A stretch of DNA of 64,000 bases, taken from contig JADHVO010000004.1 in NCBI GenBank assembly GCA_016783965.1, forward strand, positions 1 through 64,000. Direction: 5' to 3'. The translations under genes and the position numbers were made by a program. The notes below the pieces were generated by a model. That model saw only the letters and a list, made by a program, of their open reading frames with translations, was not told the DNA's origin and did no database searches. The DNA comes from Alphaproteobacteria bacterium. Lineage in GTDB: Bacteria; Pseudomonadota; Alphaproteobacteria; Micropepsales; Micropepsaceae. How positions within the stretch are numbered: the first letter of the stretch is position 1; each line of letters begins with the position of its first letter. Shown piece after piece: positions 31,533 to 39,882 of the stretch.

Positions 31533-33134
31533 CTAAAAGGTTCTGATCCTGGGTTCGGCGGTTTTGGTTATCGGGAACAGGTATGTGAGCGCCCAGACGA
31601 GAGCGTCTAGGCGGTCTGGCGATGAGCCCTCGCCGTCGTAGTTGCAGAGTTGGTCTTCCAATTCTGCGTGGACGCCGATGTGGTGGATGCGGCGTTGTTC
31701 GTACAACGTCGCGATGGGTTGGGCCCGCGTGCGCTTGTCCCGCGTGGCGTGGACGGTTTGCACCGGCAGGTTCTGCTGCGCGTTGGCGAGGACGGACTTG
31801 ATCGTGTCGCCGCCGTTGTTGGCTTCAGCGATGACGCGGTCGGCCTTGTAGTCGACGAAGGCGTTGGCGGCGCGGGCGGCCCATTGGGAGGGCGTGACGC
31901 CGCCGATGCTGAGATCGGCCAGGACATAGCCCTGCCCTTCGGCGTCCTTGCCAGCGACGATGATGCCGGTTTCGTCTCCCGAGATTGATACGGCGGGGTC
32001 GATGGCGACGACGACCTGCTGGAGCGCGGGCGCGATCCTGATGCGGGTTGATTCGATCCATTCGCGGCGCCAGAGCGCGGCGTCGTTGTCCTCGATGATC
32101 TCGGCGTCGAGCTCCTGGCGGCCGAGGCGGCTGCCCAAGTAACGCTTCTCCATCGTTTCGAGGAATCCGGGCGCGAGGTTGCTTGCGTTGTCTTTCGTGC
32201 GGCTGACGGTGACGGCGACGTCGGGCATGGTGCGCAGGTTCAGCATCGGCTCGATCGCGCGCGGCGTGGTGGTGACCAGCATGCGCGGGTCCTCGCCCAG
32301 GCGCAGCGCCATCAGCGCCATGTCGAGCGTCGCCTGCGGGTCCTGGTGCTTGGCCCATTCATCAAGCCAGCACGCGTCGAACTGGTGGCCGCGAATGGCG
32401 TCGGGTTCATCTGCCGAGAGAACCGTGGCGATCGCACCATTCGGGAAGAGGACGCGGCGGTTGCTGGGCTCGTAGTTCGCGCCGGGCGCGACACTCAGGA
32501 GACCGGAGACGCCTTCGATCATGACGGCTCTCGCATCGCTGTGCGTGGCGCCGATGAGGCCGATGCGTTGCATGGCGCCGCCGTCGACGCCTTCCGCGAT
32601 CCATTCGGCGCCGCTACGCGTCTTTCCGGCGCCGCGGCCGCCGAGGAACAGCCAGATGCGCCAGTTTCCGGGCGGCGGGAGCTGTTCGTCGCGGGCACGC
32701 AGGTACCAATCGTCGTAGAGGTCGTGACATTCCGATTCATCAAACGCCTCCAGACCCTTCGCCATCTGTTTCCGGCTGAATTGCTTCCAGAAATTCTGTC
32801 GTAGGGCGGCCCGGACGTCGCGGCGTTTGCGGGCGTTCTTGGTGTGGCGAAGCGAGGCACGTTGCATATCCAGCTTGTTGAGACGGTTGAGCGTGCCTTC
32901 CAGGCGCGCGAGCGTGAGCGAATCCTGCTCGCGCAGGTCGGGCGTGTTGTCTTCCTTGACCTCCTTCTTCGCCGCGTTCTCGAAGCGCAGCATCTGTCTG
33001 TTCAGTTCTTCAAAGAGTCGTTTGACCATGTCGTCGATCCATCCGGGCGGGATGTCCTCTGCGGTTACGTTGATCCAATGGTGAGGGTGCGAACGCGCGA
33101 CATCGCCGCGCGCCGCTTCCGGGCTCGTTGTCAT
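31533..33134 (-). CDS. terL: Terminase large subunit with N-terminal small-subunit-like extension
   Basis: DNA-packaging motor of 533 residues. The ATPase has Walker A GGRGAGKT (165-172) and Walker B CWLDEW (near 260); the nuclease part has AIDPAVSISGDETGI and SPDRLDALVWALTYLF. The normal TerL start is near residue 112 (LRQNFWKQFSRKQM, YDDWYLRARDEQLPPPGNWR). The preceding 110 residues are charged and helical (TLARLEGTLNRLNKLDMQRA), like the separate RcGTA gp1 small terminase, so this looks like a TerS-TerL fusion. Ribosome site AGGTG precedes the ATG. It is the first gene of the cluster. Confidence 0.93.
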   Translation of the reverse strand: MTTSPEAARGDVARSHPHHWINVTAEDIPPGWIDDMVKRLFEELNRQMLRFENAAKKEVKEDNTPDLREQDSLTLARLEGTLNRLNKLDMQRASLRHTKNARKRRDVRAALRQNFWKQFSRKQMAKGLEAFDESECHDLYDDWYLRARDEQLPPPGNWRIWLFLGGRGAGKTRSGAEWIAEGVDGGAMQRIGLIGATHSDARAVMIEGVSGLLSVAPGANYEPSNRRVLFPNGAIATVLSADEPDAIRGHQFDACWLDEWAKHQDPQATLDMALMALRLGEDPRMLVTTTPRAIEPMLNLRTMPDVAVTVSRTKDNASNLAPGFLETMEKRYLGSRLGRQELDAEIIEDNDAALWRREWIESTRIRIAPALQQVVVAIDPAVSISGDETGIIVAGKDAEGQGYVLADLSIGGVTPSQWAARAANAFVDYKADRVIAEANNGGDTIKSVLANAQQNLPVQTVHATRDKRTRAQPIATLYEQRRIHHIGVHAELEDQLCNYDGEGSSPDRLDALVWALTYLFPITKTAEPRIRTF

Positions 33135-33147
33135 CTGCTTACACCTT

Positions 33148-33167
33148 GGGGGATGTAGCTCAGGTGG
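33148..33167 (+). other. tRNA-like 5' fragment upstream of terminase
   Basis: GGGGGATGTAGCTCAGGTGG resembles the acceptor 5' strand and D-arm start of an alanine-type tRNA. It is followed shortly by GTTCGA, as in a T loop, but there is no anticodon arm and no pairing 3' acceptor. It may be an old tRNA scar or chance. Confidence 0.3.
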
Positions 33168-33197
33168 GGTGTTCGACCGCGCGGTACAAGGGGGCAG

Positions 33198-33355
33198 ATA
33201 TTTTTTTTCGAAAAAAATTTTCTGTCGCGTGCGATGCGGCGAACACGCGCTAACGCCTTGACGCGAAAGAGACGGCGAGCCGAGCGCGTTCGATAAGTCG
33301 GGCGACTTATCGAACGCCGTGTAATCTTATTGCGGACGAAATTTTTTTTCGGGTC
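33198..33355. promoter_or_regulatory. AT-rich palindromic control region upstream of the GTA-like cluster
   Basis: The 311-base gap 33135-33445 has no gene I can support but a striking structure. A run near 33199-33219 reads as ATTTTTTTTCGAAAAAAAT, itself palindromic. At 33286-33317 GCGTTCGATAAGTCG and its exact inverse are separated by only GG, a 32-base dyad. A second poly-T tract (ATTTTTTTTCGGG) lies near 33343. The dyad lies 150 bases upstream of the terminase start and is a candidate activator or repressor site for the whole cluster. Confidence 0.6.
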
Positions 33356-33445
33356 ACCAGGGACGTCGTTTGGCGCGCAGAGAAGCCGAGGCCGTTCATT
33401 GCTCCGCGACTCCGCGTGAGAATTGATCGATGCGCTTCGCGCGCC

Positions 33446-33810
33446 TCAGGGCGGGATCGCGACGCCGGCGGTCAGGGTGAAGGACTGATCGTGACCGGCG
33501 GCGAAGCTGTATTGGTAGCCGGGCTCGAGGAAAAGGCCGACGCGGCGGTCCATGGCCGGCCAGTAGATGAAGTCGAGCGAGGTGTCGAAGGAGTCTGCCA
33601 CTCGGTGTGGTGCGGGCGAAACATGGGCTGGAACGCCGCTTCGAACTCCAGCCAGCCGCCGAACGGCGTGGTCTCGATGCCGATCGCGGGGCCGTAGGCG
33701 GATTCACCGCCGGTGAGGCCCCACTCGGCGCCGAGCATGGCGAGCGTGGGCTCATGCGCATCGTCGCTGTCGGCACCGGCGGGCGTCGCCAGTGCGCAGA
33801 CAAGCATCAT
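33446..33810 (-). pseudogene. Frameshifted small outer-membrane-like protein
   Basis: Two overlapping frames together give one protein. The first, from ATG 33810, has a signal peptide (MMLVCALATPAGADSDD) and strands (TLAMLGAEWGLTGGESAYG, TTPFGGWLEFEAAFQPMFRP) up to HHTEW. The second continues with DSFDTSLDFIYWPAMDRRVG, LFLEPGYQYSFAAGHDQSFT and LTAGVAIPP before TGA at 33446. Alternating aromatic strands suggest a small beta-barrel or outer-membrane-like sensor. A single-base shift near 33590 separates them, from mutation or sequencing error. Confidence 0.65.
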
Positions 33811-33932
33811 GCCGAGAATCCAGTGCCGCGCATCGCGCCCCCCGAGAAGGCGGCGTGCTTAGCGGTGTTCCGCGTGGCGGTCAGCATAAGGTTTCCAATG
33901 TGATGCAGGGGCGCGTGCACAGAGGGGGCGGT

Positions 33933-34208
33933 CTATCGAACCGTCTCCTTCTCCTTCGGAGCGGAAACGCGGCGCGTCTTCTTCTCGGCCCTGGGCTTGG
34001 GAAGGAGCCGGAAGCGCGTCTGACACCAGGCGAAATCGACACCGACATCCAGCAGCGCATCGGAACGTCCGCACGGGCAGGCATATTCCATGACCGCGAC
34101 GACGCGATAGGTCTCACCGGCCACCAGCGGCACCGGCCGGCCGGTGGCATGGTTGGGAGCGGCATTGATGCACAGAACCAGATCGCCAGGGCCGACGGCG
34201 TCGCTCAT
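33933..34208 (-). CDS. Small hypothetical protein with a CPCG motif
   Basis: A 91-residue protein: MSDAVGPGDLVLCINAAPNH, PVPLVAGETYRVVAVMEYAC, PCGRSDALLDVGVDFAWCQT, FRLLPKPRAEKKTRRVSAPK. Proteins of this kind (PGDLVxCx...G..YRVxxV...) are common single genes in alphaproteobacterial prophage and GTA surroundings, but their function is unknown to me. The basic tail may bind nucleic acid. ATG at 34208 or 34217 are both possible. Confidence 0.6.
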   Translation of the reverse strand: MSDAVGPGDLVLCINAAPNHATGRPVPLVAGETYRVVAVMEYACPCGRSDALLDVGVDFAWCQTRFRLLPKPRAEKKTRRVSAPKEKETVR

Positions 34209-34457
34209 AGCTTCCATCCAGTACCTATCGGGAAGACTAGACCCCGGACCGTCAGGCAACAAGGACAGGCGGTTCGGATCGGAGTCGGGCTCATTCGAAC
34301 TGCACGTTCTGAACACGCTGGCCGCGCAGGAAATGCCGCGCGGGGCGGTGGCGCAAAGATGAAGCAGAGGCCAAACGCCGGGGATCGCCGGGCATTACCG
34401 GTGCGTTAACCGCTAAGGTCTTGAAACGGCCTCAAATCTGGGCGACTGACGCGGCCG

Positions 34458-36635
34458 ATGGCTGGCAATAACGGGTTCCTGGACAGCGTGGGCGAGAATC
34501 TGAACGCGCTGGGCCACTTCTTCCATGCGCGGCGGCGGTTCTTCGCGCCGCTGACCGCAATCATCACCGCGGCGATCGGCGTGCCGCTGGCGCTGTTCTT
34601 CCTGGCGCCCACGATCCTGTCGTGGTTCGCCGCGCCGCTGGACATGTCGCACGACCTCTATGCGGTGAACCGGCCGATCGCGTTCACCTTCCTGGATGCG
34701 GAAGGCCGCGAGGCCGGGCACCGGGGCGCGATCATCGGCCAGCGGCTGACGCTGGAGCAGATGCCGGCCTACCTGCCGGCCGCGTTCCTCGCGATGGAGG
34801 ACCGGAATTTCTACGAGCATGGCGGGTTCGACCCGCGCGGGCTGGCGCGCGCGCTGTGGGTGAACTTCGAGCACGGTCACGCGGTGCAGGGCGGCAGCAC
34901 GATCACGCAGCAGACGGTGAAGATCGTCTTCCTGACGCAGGAGAAGACGCTCAACCGCAAGCTGGAAGAACTGCTGATGGCGACGCGGCTCGAGAAGACG
35001 CTGACCAAGAAGCAGATCCTGGAGCTGTACCTGAACCGCATCTATCTGGGCGCGGGCGCCTATGGCGTGGATGGCGCGGCGCATGTCTATTTCGGCAAAT
35101 CGGCGAGCGAGCTGACCTTGCCGGAAGCCGCGATGCTGGCGACGCTGACGCGCGCGCCTTCGGTGTTCTCGCCGCGGCGCGACCTGCCCCGGGCGCAGGC
35201 GCGGGCCAAGATCGTGCTGCGCGCAATGGTGGAGACCGGCGCGATCACGCAGGCGCAGGCCGATGCGGCCATCGCCTCGCCGGCGGTGATCAGCGACCGC
35301 GTGGCCGAGGACGCGCAGAACTATTACTTCGACACCGCCGCCGACCAGGCACGCGAGCTGGCCACCCGCGACGGCGTGGCGCCCAACGTCGACCTGATCG
35401 TGCACACGGCGCTGGTCCCCCGTATCCAGGAGGCGGCGCGGGTGGACGCGGCGCGGGTGATCGCCAAGAGCGGGCCCAAGGTGCATGCGAGCCAGTCGGC
35501 GGTGGTGGTGATGAAGCCCGACGGCGCGGTGGTCGCGATGGTGGGCGGCATCGACTACAACGAGAGCACCTTCAACCGCGCGACGCAGGCGCATCGCCAG
35601 CCGGGATCGTCATTCAAGCCGTTCGTCTATCTCGCAGCGCTGGAGAGCGGGTTGCAGCCCTGGGACCAGCGCGCCGACGAGCCGGTGAACATCAACGGCT
35701 GGACGCCGACGAATTTCGGCGGGCGCAGCTTCGGGACGATGACGCTGGCCGACGCGCTGGCGCATTCGGTGAACACCATCACCGCGAACCTGGCGCAGGA
35801 GGTCGGCGTCGACAACGTGATCGCGGCGGCGCAGCGCGTGGGCATCGACAGCAAGCTGGACCAGAACGCGTCGATCGCGCTGGGCACGAGCGAAGTAACG
35901 CCGATGGAGATGACGCGGGCCTATGCCGTGTTCGCGAACGGCGGCTACAAAGTCTATCCCTACCTTGTGACGGAAGTGGACGACGCGGGCGGCCACGTCC
36001 TCTACAAGCGGCAGTTCCAGAGCGACGACCAGCGCGAGCGCATCGTCGCGAGCCATGTGAACAAGGACCTGGTGGCGATGATGGCCGGCGTCGTCTCGCA
36101 CGGCACCGGCATGGGCGCGGCGGTGCCGGGCCACGAGACCGCGGGCAAGACCGGCACGACGCAGGATTTCCACGACGCCTGGTTCGTGGGCTACACGGCG
36201 GATTATGTGTGCGCGGTGTGGGTGGGCAACGACGACTCCTCGCCGATGAAGGCGGTGACCGGCGGCTCGCTGCCGGCGACGATCTGGAAGGCGACGATGA
36301 CGGTGGCCGAGAAGGGCCTGCCGGCAACCAAGCTCGACAAGTCCGACATGCAGCCGCCCAACGACCAGACGGTGTTCGGCGACAATGGCGACGTCTACAC
36401 GCCGTCGAACGGCAGCGACGACGAGAGCGGCGGCGGCACCGGCGCGTATTTCCCGGGCGAGACCGGCAACAGCGGCGCCAACAACACGCCGCCGCCGGGC
36501 GCAGAGGATCACCGCACGTTCTGGGACTGGATGTTCAACCGCCGCGGCCGCGACAATGAGGGCCGGCCGCAGAGCCAGGACGACAGCCGCGGCTCCTCGC
36601 AAGACGGCGGCGGCGACCGGCAGGACACGAACTAG
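34458..36635 (+). CDS. mrcA: Class A penicillin-binding protein (PBP1A type)
   Basis: Bifunctional peptidoglycan synthase of 725 residues. An inner-membrane anchor (FFAPLTAIITAAIGVPLALF) is followed by the GT51 glycosyltransferase with FLAMEDRNFYEHGGFDPRG, QGGSTITQQ and LYLNRIYLGAGAYGV. The transpeptidase has SSFK (Ser near 381), HSVN near 437 and AGKTGTT near 563. The C-terminal tail after residue 640 is Gly/Asp/Ser-rich and disordered (GSDDESGGGTGAYF), then acidic and basic. Start ATG at 34458. It stands alone, divergent from the small ORF at 34.2 kb. Confidence 0.95.
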   Translation: MAGNNGFLDSVGENLNALGHFFHARRRFFAPLTAIITAAIGVPLALFFLAPTILSWFAAPLDMSHDLYAVNRPIAFTFLDAEGREAGHRGAIIGQRLTLEQMPAYLPAAFLAMEDRNFYEHGGFDPRGLARALWVNFEHGHAVQGGSTITQQTVKIVFLTQEKTLNRKLEELLMATRLEKTLTKKQILELYLNRIYLGAGAYGVDGAAHVYFGKSASELTLPEAAMLATLTRAPSVFSPRRDLPRAQARAKIVLRAMVETGAITQAQADAAIASPAVISDRVAEDAQNYYFDTAADQARELATRDGVAPNVDLIVHTALVPRIQEAARVDAARVIAKSGPKVHASQSAVVVMKPDGAVVAMVGGIDYNESTFNRATQAHRQPGSSFKPFVYLAALESGLQPWDQRADEPVNINGWTPTNFGGRSFGTMTLADALAHSVNTITANLAQEVGVDNVIAAAQRVGIDSKLDQNASIALGTSEVTPMEMTRAYAVFANGGYKVYPYLVTEVDDAGGHVLYKRQFQSDDQRERIVASHVNKDLVAMMAGVVSHGTGMGAAVPGHETAGKTGTTQDFHDAWFVGYTADYVCAVWVGNDDSSPMKAVTGGSLPATIWKATMTVAEKGLPATKLDKSDMQPPNDQTVFGDNGDVYTPSNGSDDESGGGTGAYFPGETGNSGANNTPPPGAEDHRTFWDWMFNRRGRDNEGRPQSQDDSRGSSQDGGGDRQDTN

Positions 36636-36943
36636 CTCTCCGCCCTTCTCCTCCGCGACTCCGCCGTTGGCGCTGCGCGCAAGCCGGGTTAGCGCCTGCG
36701 CCAGCCGTAGTGATGATGCCGGCCCTAGCGCCAGCCATGCGTGTTCGCCGTGGCGGAGCCGGAGGCGTTTGATGGCATCGATGCATGGCCGTTCGTCGAG
36801 AAGCTTGCGTTCGAGTTTGCGCAATCCGGAGGAGCAGCAGGAACCTGTTCCGGGACAGAGTTGCCGTGCGGGAAGGCGTCCTCGCCGCTTGCCTTGGTCC
36901 GGCGGAGCCGGAACACTTGTCGCCAGATCAGGGAGGAACGACA
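36636..36943. other. Gene-free stretch with a decayed coding end
   Basis: No complete gene is supported in these 308 bases. On the minus strand a fragment reads GRHHHYGWRRR before a stop, resembling the Tyr/His-rich ends of small secreted proteins such as the one at 37.8 kb (PYHYGW). The plus-strand frame at 36741-36947 has no ribosome site and uneven composition. Two GGCGGAGCCGGA segments repeat. Confidence 0.4.
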
Positions 36944-37801
36944 ATGAAGGATCTGGCGGGCAAGGTGGCGTTCGTGACGGGGGCGGCGTCGGGGATAGGG
37001 CTCGGCATCTCGACCGCACTGGCGCAGGCGGGCGCGAAGGTCGTCCTGTGCGATATCGAGGACGCGGCGCGCGACAGGGCGGTCGAGGACCTGAAACGCA
37101 AGACCAACGCGGACGTCATGGGCGTGCACGCCGACGTGTCGCTCAAGACCGAATTGCAGAAGGCGGCGGACGAGACGCTCGCGCAGCACGGCAAGGTGCA
37201 CATCCTGGTCAACAATGCGGGCGTGGCGGGCGGCGGCGGCTATGGCGGGTGGACCGACAAGAACTGGCGCTGGACGCTGGACGTCAACCTGATGGCCGTG
37301 GTGTGGGGCGTCGAGATCTTCGGCCCGCTGATCGAACGGCAGAGCGCCGCCGAGGGCGGGCACATCGTGTCGACGGCGTCGATGGCCGGGATGCTTCCGG
37401 GCGCCAGCGCCTACAACGTGTCGAAGTTCGGCGTGGTCTCGCTGATGGAAGGCTTGCGGCCCCTGCTGGCGCCGCGCGGGATCGGCGTGTCGGTACTGTG
37501 TCCGGGCTTCATCCACACCAACATCATGAACTCGAACCGCAACCGGCCGGAGCGATTCGCCGAAGTGGACCGCCCGCTGCCGACGACGGGCGTCGTGGCG
37601 GACATGATCAAGATGGTGCAGGGGCGCATCGAGACCGGCATCGATCCGCTCTATGTCGGCGAGCTGGTGCGCGAGGGCATCGAGAACGACTGGCCCCACA
37701 TCTTCACCGACAACGAGTTCGAACCCAACCTCGACGCGCGCTTCGCCGAGATCAAGAAGGGGTTCGACAGGATCCGAGGGCGGGTGCCACGGCGGGGATG
37801 A
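36944..37801 (+). CDS. Short-chain dehydrogenase/reductase
   Basis: NAD(P)-dependent oxidoreductase of 285 residues. It has the classical SDR motifs TGAASGIG (cofactor loop near residue 13), an Asp at the end of beta-2 (LCDIEDA, favouring NAD), NNAG near 88, Ser in IVSTASMAG and catalytic YNVSK. The C-terminal lobe (MNSNRNRPERFAEVDRPLPT) determines substrate, which cannot be read. The start follows GGGAGG at 36944. No neighbours suggest a pathway. Confidence 0.9.
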   Translation: MKDLAGKVAFVTGAASGIGLGISTALAQAGAKVVLCDIEDAARDRAVEDLKRKTNADVMGVHADVSLKTELQKAADETLAQHGKVHILVNNAGVAGGGGYGGWTDKNWRWTLDVNLMAVVWGVEIFGPLIERQSAAEGGHIVSTASMAGMLPGASAYNVSKFGVVSLMEGLRPLLAPRGIGVSVLCPGFIHTNIMNSNRNRPERFAEVDRPLPTTGVVADMIKMVQGRIETGIDPLYVGELVREGIENDWPHIFTDNEFEPNLDARFAEIKKGFDRIRGRVPRRG

Positions 37802-37843
37802 TGGCATGAGGCGCCGGCACGAATACCGGCGCCTCACGCGCGG

Positions 37844-38161
37844 TTACCAGCCGTAGTGGTAGGGGCGGCCGTCGTCGCGATCGTAGCCGCGACCGTACGC
37901 CCACCGGCAATCGTCGCCATCGCGGTCGCAGACCCAGTGGCGGTTGCCGTAGCCGGACCGGCGATCGTAGTCGTCGCGGTCGAAACGGCGGATCGTGTAG
38001 CAGTCGTCGCCGTCATTGTCGCAGCGAACCACGCGGCAGTCGTCGCCGTCGCAGCGCGTGGTGGTGTAGGCGGCCGACGCGGCGCTGGGGATCAAGCCGG
38101 CAAGTCCGATGGTCCCGACCGCGGCGGCGGCAAGCGCAAGTTTCGAAAGACGCGATGTCAT
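37844..38161 (-). CDS. Small secreted Asp/Arg/Tyr-rich protein
   Basis: Signal peptide MTSRLSKLALAAAAVGTIGL through PSAASA, then repeated CDGDDC/CDNDGDDC/CDRDGDDC blocks, that is a CxxDGDDC pattern three times, and a Tyr/Gly-rich end (YDRDDGRPYHYGW). The regular Cys-Asp spacing could bind calcium or other cations. No family recognised. It is one of two adjacent small secreted genes on this strand (next at 38.3-38.6 kb), which share CNDVGDCW/CDGDDCR-type cysteine motifs. Confidence 0.65.
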   Translation of the reverse strand: MTSRLSKLALAAAAVGTIGLAGLIPSAASAAYTTTRCDGDDCRVVRCDNDGDDCYTIRRFDRDDYDRRSGYGNRHWVCDRDGDDCRWAYGRGYDRDDGRPYHYGW

Positions 38162-38318
38162 GTGTTGTCTCCATCCTCATTCCCCCGACAGGCCCATCCT
38201 GCCGGGAGCAAAATGAACCGGAGCCGAACAGGTCATTCAGGTTGGATGCGAGAGGCGGCGGTGCACCGTGCGGTGGGGGAGGAACTCCCCCGCGCGGGTG
38301 CTCGCGGGGGAGGGACGG

Positions 38319-38585
38319 CTAGAAGCCGATCCAGATGCCGCCGCGCCAGTAGCCGCGGCCGTCGTGCTCGCGCCAGTGGTAGCGAACGGTGTCGCTGTCC
38401 GTCCAGCGCCAGTCGTCGCCGTGAACGATGACACGGGACTCGGTGGGATAGGTGTACTGGTCGGTGACATGCCAGCAGTCGCCGACGTCGTTGCAGGCGA
38501 TGTAGGCCGATGCGCTGCCGGTGGTGAGCGCGAAGGCGCCCGCGCCGATCGCCGCCACGGCGGCCAGCCTGGTAAGACGAGTCAT
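38319..38585 (-). CDS. Small secreted Trp/Tyr-rich protein
   Basis: An 88-residue protein with signal peptide MTRLTRLAAVAAIGAGAFAL and mature part starting near YIACNDVGDCWHVTDQYTYP. A single Cys pair (CNDVGDC) echoes the neighbouring gene. The rest is rich in Trp, Arg and His (DWRWTDSDTVRYHWREHDGR, YWRGGIWIGF). No family recognised; likely a periplasmic stress or envelope protein. Confidence 0.65.
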   Translation of the reverse strand: MTRLTRLAAVAAIGAGAFALTTGSASAYIACNDVGDCWHVTDQYTYPTESRVIVHGDDWRWTDSDTVRYHWREHDGRGYWRGGIWIGF

Positions 38586-38773
38586 GCAGTGTTCTCCTCA
38601 AGCGAGTGGACGGGAGTTCAACGCCTGCACTCGCGCGGAGGTGCCGGTTGTTCCGGAGGGAACGCGATGAAACCAGCCTTCCGTTTGCTCAAAGACGATC
38701 CCCCCGAGGACCGTGCGTGACGGAAATCCCCTGCTCTCTCGTTCAATGCTAGATTTGTCGCGGGGGCGGGATC

Positions 38774-39352
38774 ATGCGGACATTCCTGAAAATCCTGGGC
38801 GTGCTGGTGATCGGCGTCGTGCTGGGGCTGGCGGCAACCTGGGCGACCGTGATCCGCGGCGGCTGGGGCGGCGCGGTCAGCGATGGGCCGTGGAAGACGA
38901 GCCTGACCGTCGGTTCGAGCGAGGGCGGCATGTACCAGCGCGCTTCCGTCGCGGTGCACGGCCTTCTGGCGCTCAACCGGAGCGAGACGATCTACTACAC
39001 GGCCAACACCGACAGCGCGGGCGAGCCATTGAGGGCGGACGCGCACTGCCCCTATCGCATCGACGGACGCGATCTGCCGGCGCGCTGGTGGAGCATCACC
39101 GCCTATGGTGCGGACGACTACCTGATCCCGAACGCGGCGGGCCGCTATTCTGTGACGAAGAACAGCGTGATCCAGCGGAACCGGGACAGCTTCGTTGCCA
39201 ACGTGTCGGTCGATCCAAGTCCCGAGAACTGGATTCCGGTGACCAAGGGTCCGTTCTCGCTATCGATCCGGCTTTACAATCCCGACCCGAAGGTCGCCGC
39301 AGATCCGGCGCACATCGCGCTTCCAACCATAACGTCGAGCTGCGGCACATGA
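38774..39352 (+). CDS. DUF1214-family membrane-anchored protein
   Basis: A 192-residue protein with a single N-terminal membrane anchor (FLKILGVLVIGVVLGLAATW) and the DUF1214 pattern LLALNRSETIYYTANTDSAG, ADAHCPYRIDGRDLPARWWS, ITAYGADDYLIPNAAGRYSV. DUF1214 and DUF1254 domains commonly occur together and are usually on one chain or in adjacent genes; here they are adjacent and coupled by ATGA. Function of the pair is unknown. Confidence 0.85.
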   Translation: MRTFLKILGVLVIGVVLGLAATWATVIRGGWGGAVSDGPWKTSLTVGSSEGGMYQRASVAVHGLLALNRSETIYYTANTDSAGEPLRADAHCPYRIDGRDLPARWWSITAYGADDYLIPNAAGRYSVTKNSVIQRNRDSFVANVSVDPSPENWIPVTKGPFSLSIRLYNPDPKVAADPAHIALPTITSSCGT

Positions 39353-39882
39353 AGAACTGGCTGGGATGGATCGCGGCCACGCTGGCTGTGGCGGTGGTGG
39401 TGCATGTGGCGAGCGTGATGTTCCTGCCGCGTGCGATCATGCTGCGGACGATGGGCGGAATCGTGCGCGGGGCGCATGGCGCCAACCACATGGTGTTCGG
39501 GGCAAGGCCGACGGCGGCCAACCGCGGGGTGGTGCGGCCTTCGCCGGACCTGCTCTATTCGTCCTGCGTGTACAACCTTCAGCGCGGCGGCGGTGCGGTG
39601 CGCGTGCGGGCGAGCGGGATGCCCAGGACCTACTGGTCGGTGTCGGTGTTCGACGCCGACACCAACAATATCTTCGTCGAGAACGACCGGAAGGCCGGCG
39701 ACCATGTCGACTTCCTGATCGTGGCGCCGGGCTTCGGCCAGGGCAGCGGGCTTCCCACGGTCGAGTCGCCGACGCGGGCGGGGATCGTTCTCTTCCGTAC
39801 ACTGATCGACGACGACAAGCGGCTGCCCGAGCTCGACGCCGCGCGCCGCCACGCGAGCTGCGAGGCGTACCGGGCGGACTAA
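39349..39882 (+). CDS. DUF1254-family membrane-anchored protein
   Basis: A 177-residue partner with N-terminal anchor (WLGWIAATLAVAVVVHVASV) and DUF1254 features NRGVVRPSPDLLYSSCVYNL, YWSVSVFDADTNNIFVENDR, VDFLIVAPGF, TRAGIVLFRTLIDDDKRLPE. Its start ATG overlaps the stop of the DUF1214 gene. Its own stop overlaps the tail of the convergent coq7 frame by 4 bases. Confidence 0.85.
   Translation: MKNWLGWIAATLAVAVVVHVASVMFLPRAIMLRTMGGIVRGAHGANHMVFGARPTAANRGVVRPSPDLLYSSCVYNLQRGGGAVRVRASGMPRTYWSVSVFDADTNNIFVENDRKAGDHVDFLIVAPGFGQGSGLPTVESPTRAGIVLFRTLIDDDKRLPELDAARRHASCEAYRAD

Noticed and set aside
33148..33180. The tRNA-like fragment as a working tRNA
   Set aside because: No anticodon arm and no pairing 3' acceptor strand.
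34622..36559. A 645-codon frame overlapping the PBP1A gene on the same strand
   Set aside because: Shifted-frame shadow of mrcA; Arg/Gly-rich with no motifs.
36741..36947. A 68-codon plus-strand frame before the SDR gene
   Set aside because: No ribosome site or motif, and it ends by overlapping the SDR start.
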